Below are positions 57,800 to 64,000 of a DNA stretch of 64,000 bases, piece after piece. Each line of letters begins with the position of its first letter. The stretch's first letter is position 1. Origin of the DNA: Gautieria morchelliformis. Taxonomy: Eukaryota > Basidiomycota > Agaricomycetes > Gomphales > Gomphaceae. A program made the translations under genes and the position numbers. The stretch is from the NCBI GenBank assembly GCA_015179125.1, contig WHVA01000147.1, forward strand, positions 162,145-226,144, given 5' to 3'. The notes beneath the pieces were generated by a model, which was not told the DNA's origin, ran no database searches, and worked only from the letters and a program-made list of their open reading frames with translations.

Positions 57800-59392
57800 T
57801 GTCAAGATTGGATTTTGGGCGTTAATATCGCATGTTAGTGGCGAATGTCCGAATAGCGTGTGCGATCTGGCAAATCACCCAGCGAACAGTACCGAAGGGG
57901 TAAGGGTTAAGAAGTAAGAGGGTTACTTGAAAGGAATTCGCCCTGATCTACAGTCATAGGGAAATAGCCCGTGGCACTTGATGATGTAATGTGCAAGGTG
58001 TCACGGAAAGGTTGTCTAAGTAGCGCCAAGCCTTTCGCTGGCGAAGGCACTCCTTCGGAGCCCTTCGCTGACAGCACAGAAAATAACTCAAAGGCTAAGG
58101 TAACAAAGATGAAGTATGAGAACTCACCAGTGATGCCTAAGTCCTCTCCTGGTCGAAGATAGAAATCTACAGGAGAAGGCTCAAGACGATGATCACAGCG
58201 AGGTCAAGTTTGCACAAGATGGACGTATGATAATTAAACTGGAGAATATACATGCGAATGTAGACTACTTATACCGAATGCTCATATGGTGCTAGCGAAT
58301 AGGAAAGAGGCCATCTGGAGTCAGGGTTGGATAGGGGTGTGCGGTCAGGATACATAATAGATGAAATAGACATACAATAGAATGGAAGAGGGGTGCGAAC
58401 ATGAAACGACAGAGAGGAAAGAGGGTGAAGGCCCCTATGTACGAAAACACACCTTGGGACCTGCGTATACACCACCCTGCACGGACTCTTCATCTGCTGG
58501 GTTGATCCCACATGACCTACGGGTAGGATTCCCCACGAATGCATTCTGGCCATAGGAACACCCAAAGGGGGTTGAGTTGAGAAGATGATGGGACCAGTGA
58601 TGAACCATCAATCCGGGTAAAGGATGTCGATCGTGTTTGATGGCGTGCCTGCTGGCGAATGATACGAGTGGCGAATGGTCATATGGCGAATGTGGCGAAT
58701 AGCGAATGGAGCGAGGAGTGAATGGAGCGAAGACGAGCAAACATGGAAGAGTGGTGAAAGGGAACACAGGGATAGCTGGGTACAAGAAATAAACGAGTCA
58801 TGACAGCCTGCACCCCCTTGCAATTCATGATAGGACCAGTGATGAACCATCAATCCAGGTAAAGGATGTCGATCATGTTTGATGGCATGGCTACTGGCGA
58901 ATGATGCGAGTAGTGAATGGTCATTTGGCGAATGTGGCGAATAGTGAATGGAGCAAGGATTGAATGGAGTGAAGCCGAGCGAACATGGAAGAGTGGTGGT
59001 GAAAGGGAAAACAAGGATAGCTGGATACAAGAAATGAATAGGTCATGACAACTGTGTAGTGAAAACTTCAGCGAAGCTAATTTGTCCTGCCCTGCAGTGG
59101 TACGAGTCCCATTGAGTCCAACCTGCACGGAGGCTGCAACTGACACTATCTGAATGCATCCTGAGCATGTGGGTCTGTCATGGAGTGGGAGTTTAACAGA
59201 TGATGGGTTCTATGATGGATGGGGGCCCAACACCTGGCGTCCTGGCAGGGATGATGCAAATAGCGAATGCGAAAGCAGTATGGCGACGAATATTTTGGCA
59301 AGATGTTTGCTGGTTCGGGAAGCCGTTTGCTGGTTCAGGAGGTCATTCGCTGTGTGCTGAGAAATGATTCGCAGAATAAACAAATCATGACA
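57800..59392 (+). repeat. LTR-D copy 3, in gypsy-A
   Basis: TGTCAAGATTGG...AATCATGACA, 1593 bp, between GGGCG (57795-57799) and GGGCA (59393-59397). It is longer than copy 2 because of an internal tandem duplication: about 58590-58805 is repeated at 58827-59048, each ending in a TCATGACA-like sequence. Rich in GGCGAATG words. It interrupts gypsy-A pol before the protease-like region. Confidence 0.85.
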
Positions 59393-59540
59393 GGGCAGAT
59401 GCGAGATGGATGGGGTGTTGGATTTGGTTTTTGTGTGACTTTATCCAGTGGGTCTGTACGAAGTGAGGAGAGTGGGGGCTTTTCATTCTCTACTTCAAGA
59501 CAGGCAAACCGGTTATGTACAGGCAGCAGGGGCACACATC

Positions 59541-60861
59541 TCACCCGCTGCGTGTCACAAAATCTGACGCATCTTCCACTTCTGATGCGCCATGTTCCGC
59601 ATTTTCGGAAATTCCTTCCGCAGTGGGCACTCCGCTTATGTCTGCAAGTGCGAGGAACTCTGGAAGGAGCTCAAGTTTCTCCTCTGTGGTCATAAGCCGG
59701 ATGTCGAAGGCTTGGGGGCACTCGTGAGCATAGTGGCCTGGTTGTCGGCATTGGAAGCAGGTGATAGTTCCGTGGCCTTTTCCGCGCATGCGGTCAACAT
59801 CCATCGGGGCAGGGCCACTCTTAGAGGGAGGGGGGCTAGGGTTCCTAATAGGAGCAGGCGGAGCAAGCGTCGGAAATATTTTCTGTGCGGGAACGAATGC
59901 ACTTCCAGGTTTTGGCACAGGTGGAGTAGGATGAGCGGAACTGCGTGTCATGTTCCGGTTTGTCTCCACAAATGCCTCATTTGCTTCCCTGTTTTGGGAC
60001 ACCCTCCGCACAGCTTGGTACCACCCTTCCAGGTCATCAGAATCCGGAACTCCATCCCCAAGCAGCGCAACTTGGTTCTGGAGTGTCAGATCAAGCCCTC
60101 ATTGGAATTTGATGACGATCATCTTGTCGTCATCATACTCTGCAAGGTAAAGAGCTCCTGGAAGCGGTCGATGTAGTCATCAACTCATCAACTGGATCCT
60201 TGGCCGGGTACCAGCTGGTCCCCTCGAGCTTCGTAAGGGATTTTAGCTGCTCATTTTTCGGGCAGAACTGGTCGGAAAATGTTTTCTCGAAGGCGTCCCA
60301 GTCTCGGAAGTAGCTCCCCTTGCCCTTTGCTTCATGTCAGATCACCTTGTTTGCAAAACGGGCTGCGCAGTCCGACTTGAAAAAGGACAATGCCCAGTGA
60401 ATCCGAGCCTGGTCGTTCAGAAAGAAGTCTCTGACAATTGTGAAGTAGATGCTGCATGTGTTGAAGAATGCGCATCCCTTCTCCCGATCTCCGTCAAAGT
60501 CCGACGGAGTTGCGGGTTTGACCTTTGCCAACTTCACAGACATCCTCTCTTCCGCTAGTTCCGCTTTTCCGAAATCCGGCTCATCCAGCATTGCATTTCC
60601 ACCACTTTGTGGAATATCTAACTTAGCCAAAATCGTTTGTAAGGCTGTTTCAATCGCGTCAGTGTTCCGTGTCAATTCCTCCTCTATAGTCCAAAGATGA
60701 TCATCTGGATCCATGTCAGAAGGAGAAATATGGGACGGGATTTCCGGGTTGGGAGCTTGATGTAAGAAGAGGGACTGTCGTATGCCATGTGCGTGGAAGA
60801 GGTTGTGATCTCCGAGTCGCTGTCTCCGATTCCAAACGCACCTATGGCGAATGCAACGCAC
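59541..60861 (-). pseudogene. Gypsy-A gag
   Basis: Same protein as gag of gypsy-B: SPSDMDPDDHLWTIEEELTR, FFNTCSIYFTIVRDF, IHWALSFFKSDCAARF (capsid), later VPKPGSAFVPAQKIFPTL and CFQCRQPGHYAHEC, an intact CCHC knuckle for RNA binding. The start Met of copy B is ATA here. TGA at 60337-60339 stands where B has CGA (62508-62510). Further frame changes lie at about 60180 and near 60740. Ends at 59541, where the frame change to pol occurs. Confidence 0.9.
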
Positions 60862-60900
60862 AGTAGGACCGCCGGTCCTCTAGGGAAGACACTTTTCTGC

Positions 60901-61327
60901 TGTAAGGGCAACCCTGGCTAGTTGTGGAGATCACACTACCACACAACTGACAAGGGGAAATCCAAAGAGAAAAGTCTAAGGACCCCCAATGTCAGCGAGC
61001 CTGTATTATACTACGCTGCGCAGCCAGGGACAACACTTGGCACCCGCCATCAACCCTGCATCCCCCTGACCTCCCTGACCCTTGATCGACCCTTGATGCC
61101 ACCCATTACGTGAGCCGCTTGATTTCTGACGCTGTTCCGAGAGTGGAAGTCGGAAATTTGAGTGGAACTGGCAAGGCAAACAGAACTGGTGGGAGTTCTC
61201 CCAGGAGCGGAATCATTTCCGAAAGCGGAGGCGGAGATGGAATCGGAACCGGAAGCAGAGTCGGAAATGGTGTCGGAACTGGGTGTGGTGTCGGAACTGG
61301 AAATGGAAAACAGGGTGTCCCCTGACA
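60901..61327 (-). repeat. Gypsy-A 5' LTR (427 bp)
   Basis: Same family as 51539-52028 but lacking 63 bp by apparent deletion between short direct repeats. Next to the hAT remnant (61333-61461) through the CAAAC duplication. Confidence 0.95.
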
Positions 61328-61332
61328 CAAAC

Positions 61333-61461
61333 TGGACATTGGATCTGGTTAAGCTTGAGCAAGATCAGTTGAGTATCAAGAAATTATGTATTAATATATG
61401 ATGAGGCTCACCCCCCACCATTCCACAAGGTCGATATTCTCTGGTAACCTCTCAGTGTTTC
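61333..61461 (-). pseudogene. hAT transposase, upstream piece
   Basis: Minus strand: LPENIDLVEWWG, then GTGAGC...AACCAG as an intron, then IQCPVWA. Across the gypsy-A insertion this joins to SLTFDYLPIMASS at 51538. The WWG motif just before the dimerisation domain is typical of hAT proteins. The rest of the transposase is cut off by gypsy-B at 61462. Confidence 0.8.
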
Positions 61462-61936
61462 TATCAGGGGACACCCTGTTTTCCATTTCCAGTTCCGACA
61501 CCATTTCCGACTCCGATTCCGGTTCCGATTCCATCTCCGCCTCTGCTTTCGGAAATGATTCCGCTTCTGGGAGAACTTCCACCAGTTCTGTTCGCTTTTC
61601 CAGTTCCACTCCAAATTCTGACTTCCGCTCTCAGAACAGTGTCGGAAATCAGGCGACTCACGTAATAGGTGGCATCAAGGGTCGATCAAGGGTCAGGGAG
61701 GTCAGGGGGATGCAGGGTTGATGGCGAGTGCCAAGTGCTGTCCCTGGCTGCGCAGCGTAGTATAATACGGGCTCGCTGACATTGGGGGTCCTTAGACCTT
61801 TCTCTTTGGATGTCCCCTTGTCAGGTGAGAATCCCCTCTCTTGTATACTCTGTTGTTCATTTATACATACTTTGGATTTCCCCTTGTCAGTTGTGTGGTA
61901 GTGTGATCTCCACAACTAGCCAGGGTTGCCCTTACA
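61462..61936 (+). repeat. Gypsy-B 5' LTR (475 bp)
   Basis: TATCAGGGGACACCC (family start TGTCAGG, so the second base is G to A) to ...GTTGCCCTTACA at 61936. Internal AGTATAATACGGG near 61758 is a likely promoter element. Followed by GCAGAAAAACC, identical in position to the leader of gypsy-A. Confidence 0.92.
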
Positions 61937-61991
61937 GCAGAAAAACCTCTCCCCTAGAGGACCGGCGGTCATACTGCGCGTTGCATTCCCC

Positions 61992-63298
61992 ATGGGTGCG
62001 TTCGGAATCGGAGACAGCAACTCGGAGATCGCGACCTCTTCCGCACACACAGCGTATGACAGCCCCTCTTCTTACATCGAGCTCCCAACCCCGGAAATCC
62101 CATCCCATATTTCTCCTTCCGACATGGATCCGGACGATCGTCTTTGGAATATGGAGGAGGAATTGACGTGGAACCGGATGAAGACCGACGCGATTGAAAC
62201 AGCCTTACAAGTGATTTTGGCTAAGTTAGATATTCCACAAAGTGGTGGAAATGAAATGCTGGATGATCCGGATTTCAGAAAAGTGGAACTAGCGGAAGAG
62301 AGGATGTCCGCGAAGTTGGAAAAGGTCAAACCCACAACTCCGGTGGACTTTGACGGAGATCGGGAGAAGGGACGCGCAGTCTTCAACACATGCAGCATCT
62401 ACTTCGCAATTGTCGGAGACCTCTTTCCAAACGACCAGGCTCAGATCCACTGGGCATTGTCCTTTTTCAAGTCGGATCGTGCAGCCCGTTTTGCAAACAA
62501 GGTGATCCGACATGAAGCGAAGGGCAAGGGGAACTACTTCCAGGACTGGGACGCCTTCGAGAAAACATTTTCCGACCAGTTCTGCCCGAAAAACGAGCAG
62601 CTCACAGCCCTTACGAAGCTTGAGGGGACAATCTGGTACCAGGCCAAGGATCCGGTCGATGACTACATCGATCGCTTCCAGGAGCTCATCGACCTTGCGG
62701 AGTATGACGATGACAAGACGATCGTCATCAAATTCCGACGAGGACTTGATCCGACACTCCAGAACCAAGTTGCGCTGCTTGGGGATGGAGCTCCGGATTT
62801 CGATGACCTGGAAGGGTGGTACCAAGCTGCGTGGAGGGTGTCCCGAAACAGGGAAGCAAATGAGGCCTTTGTGGAGACAAACCGGAACATGACACGCAGT
62901 TCCGCTCGTCATACTCCACCTGTGCCAAAACCTGGAAGTGCATTCATTCCCACACGGAAAATATTTCCGACGCTTGCTCCGCCTGCTCATATTAGGAACC
63001 CTAGCCCCCCTCCCTCAAGGGGTGGCCCTGCCCCGATGGATGTTGACCGCATGCGTGGAAAAGGCCACGGAACTATCACCTGCTTCCGATGCCGACAACC
63101 AGGCCATATGCTCGCGAGTGCCCCCAAGCCTTTGACATCCGGCTTATGACCACGGAGGAGAAACTCGAGCTCCTTCCAGAGTTCCTCACACTCGCGGACA
63201 TGAGTGGAGTGCCCACTGTGGAAGAAATTTCCGAAAATGTGGAACATGGTGCATCGGGAGCGGGAGATGGGTCAGATTTTGTGACGCGCAGTGGGTGA
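61992..63298 (+). pseudogene. Gypsy-B gag (one frameshift)
   Basis: Start ATG at 61992 (MGAFGIGDSNSEI), chosen because the frame upstream contains no other ATG after the LTR. Acidic N-terminus; capsid part with FNTCSIYFAIVGDL, NYFQDWDAFEKTFSDQFCP, EGTIWYQAKDPVDDYIDRFQ and FRRGLDPTLQNQVALL; Pro-rich linker; then CFRCRQPGHM, where a frame change near 63105 breaks the CCHC knuckle. The last part (YARECPQAFDIRLMTTEEKL) is in another frame to TGA at 63296-63298. Apart from this one shift it is whole, clearly better preserved than gypsy-A gag. Confidence 0.92.
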
Positions 63299-63303
63299 GA
63301 TGT

Positions 63304-63780
63304 ATGCCCCTGCTGCCTGTACATAACCGGTTTGCCTGTCTTGAAGTAGAGAATGAAAAGCCCCCACACCCCTCACTTCGTACAGACCCACCGGATAAAG
63401 TCACACAAAAACCGAATCCGACACCCCGTCCATCCTGCCTCCGCCCTTGGGAGAGACGCCTCCCGAAGCGCTATGTTGTTGCTTCCACCCCTGGCCCCAA
63501 GTCACTAGTCATTAAGGTGGAGATCCAGACAACAGATACTGCGGAAGTCAAATCCAGACCCACCCTTGTTGATTGCAGGGCCACTGGTCAGTGTATAGAC
63601 CGGGACTATGTGGAATGGAACCAACTGACCACGCGGAAGTTGCAACGTGCAATCCCGGTGTTCAATGTGGATGGAAGCCCCAATGAGGCAGGGTCCATCA
63701 CAGAGATAGTAGACGCAATTCTCCGCTACGATGGACACACAGCACGCACTTCCTTTGCAGTGACCAGCCTGGGGAAGCAG
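63304..63780 (+). pseudogene. Gypsy-B pol, protease part only
   Basis: Begins at an ATG 5 bp after the gag TGA, in a different frame (MPLLPVHNRFACLEVENEKP). The protease-like segment has SLVIKVEIQTTDTAEVKSRP and LVDCRATGQCIDRDYVEW; DCR stands where DSG or DCG is usual, and gypsy-A has NCR, so both copies carry the same Arg. The frame stops making sense at 63781, where LTR-E begins after FAVTSLGKQ. Confidence 0.85.
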
Positions 63781-64000
63781 TGTAGAGGACAGGAATTATA
63801 GGCAGTAGGAATGGACTTCTTGCTCAAAAGAATAGACTAGAAATTAATTCACTCTCTCAGTGAATTTAGTTGTCACTATAAATATATTATACACTACCTA
63901 GAAATTAATTCACTACAGAGGATTTCTAGGTCAATAAATCGAAAGAATGCTAGACTAATTTACTTGCCTCTCTCAGTGAATTTAGTTGTCACTGAGAGAG
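63781..64000 (-). repeat. LTR-E copy 2 (runs off the window)
   Basis: Reverse complement of 53229-53448, 220 bp, with no difference seen by eye. It starts TGTAGAGGACAGG directly after AGCAG in gypsy-B pol. Whether it is a solo LTR or the end of a complete element is decided outside the window. Confidence 0.85.

Larger units (their letters stand above)
52083..59544 (-). pseudogene. Gypsy-A pol: protease, RT, RNase H, integrase, chromodomain
   Basis: Starts near 59544 (LLPVHNRFACLEVENEK), just past the gag stop. Protease-like region (57610-57805) has LVNCRATGQFMDR where DSG/DCG is usual. RT (55656-54277): LEPGPKPTNCKVYPLSPKEQ, FFIKKKDGSLRLVQDYLALN, and VVCVYLNDILIF with Asn for the first catalytic Asp (codon 54970-54972). 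RNase H begins PYQVEADSSD. Integrase zinc domain HDTRVAGHAGRWKTLELV...CDLC; core DTISVDFIVELP, VVSDQGLQF, then after the LTR-E insertion HPQGDGQTEQVNQ. GPY linker LGPFTVMRRVGRNAYRL, and a chromodomain with stops down to 52083 (FLVKWEG, then LREFYRTHPGAP). Inactive. Confidence 0.9.
51539..61327 (-). mobile_element. Gypsy-A: Ty3/gypsy chromovirus, nested insertions
   Basis: LTRs at 51539-52028 and 60901-61327 in the same orientation, flanked by CAAAC on both sides (51534-51538 and 61328-61332). Coding runs on the minus strand: gag, protease, RT, RNase H, integrase, chromodomain. Three other LTRs (52952-53448, 56100-57599, 57800-59392) have inserted into it. Without them the element is about 6.2 kb. 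Stops, a lost start and a changed RT active site make it inert. Confidence 0.95.
61462..63780 (+). mobile_element. Gypsy-B: second copy, opposite orientation, partial
   Basis: Plus-strand copy of the gypsy-A family: 5' LTR, leader, gag and the start of pol, then interrupted by an LTR-E copy that runs to the window end. It too inserted into the hAT, only 129 bp from gypsy-A. The 3' part should lie beyond 64000. Confidence 0.9.

Noticed and set aside
59592..60176. Long plus-strand ORF (194 codons)
   Set aside because: Antisense shadow of gypsy-A gag, whose zinc knuckle and capsid motifs are on the minus strand.
62289..62990. 233-codon minus-strand ORF
   Set aside because: Antisense shadow of gypsy-B gag; no domain of its own.

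Overview
The window looks like a transposon-dense, probably heterochromatic stretch of a basidiomycete (Agaricomycetes-type) genome. This rests on short 48-61 bp GT-AG introns, an intron-bearing Tc1-type transposase, a PIF/Harbinger transposase with its Myb-like partner gene, a Helitron fragment of the DUF6570-containing kind, fungal Ty3/gypsy chromoviruses and Ty1/copia elements, and decayed members of families expanded in mushrooms (FunK1-like kinases, APH-type phosphotransferases). I name no species. No complete housekeeping gene was recognised; host genes appear only as broken fragments (FAS2, an ER-type DnaJ, a kinase, an APH-type phosphotransferase).

Layout, left to right. 1-4.5 kb: solo LTRs and remnants of the gypsy family that also fills the right end, with scraps of a P-loop NTPase. 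4.5-10.9 kb: two minus-strand gypsy 3' ends. The first carries an extra sense ORF between integrase/chromodomain and its presumed 3' LTR. The second inserted into the first and carries an antisense gene with a coiled coil and a Zn2Cys6-type cluster between its chromodomain and 3' LTR. 10.9-13 kb: a decayed multi-exon gene of unknown function. 13-16.7 kb: a FAS2 pseudogene fragment, a hAT-type MITE inserted in or beside it with an 8-bp target duplication, and an apparently intact Tc1 transposase. 17.3-21.8 kb: a complete Ty1/copia element (224-bp LTRs, TSD AAAGA) with three in-frame TGA codons. 22-38 kb: mostly gene-poor DNA with APH and kinase pseudogenes, dispersed repeats and a perfect 31-bp palindrome. 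38.6-41.5 kb: a PIF/Harbinger element with TIRs, TTA duplication and two convergent genes. 43.5-45.6 kb: a DnaJ fragment between related short repeats. 47.5-49.2 kb: a truncated Helitron. 49.2-64 kb: a nested stack. A dispersed repeat is cut by a TIR element and a hAT transposon; two copies of one gypsy family in opposite orientation sit in the hAT; four further LTRs sit inside those gypsy copies.

Target-site duplications let the order of insertion be read directly at several places. Nonsense mutations in these elements are repeatedly TGA. In one case the homologous codon of a sister copy in the same window is CGA, pointing to CpG deamination or RIP-like decay. Few elements look able to move on their own; the Tc1 transposase and the Harbinger gene pair are the least damaged.
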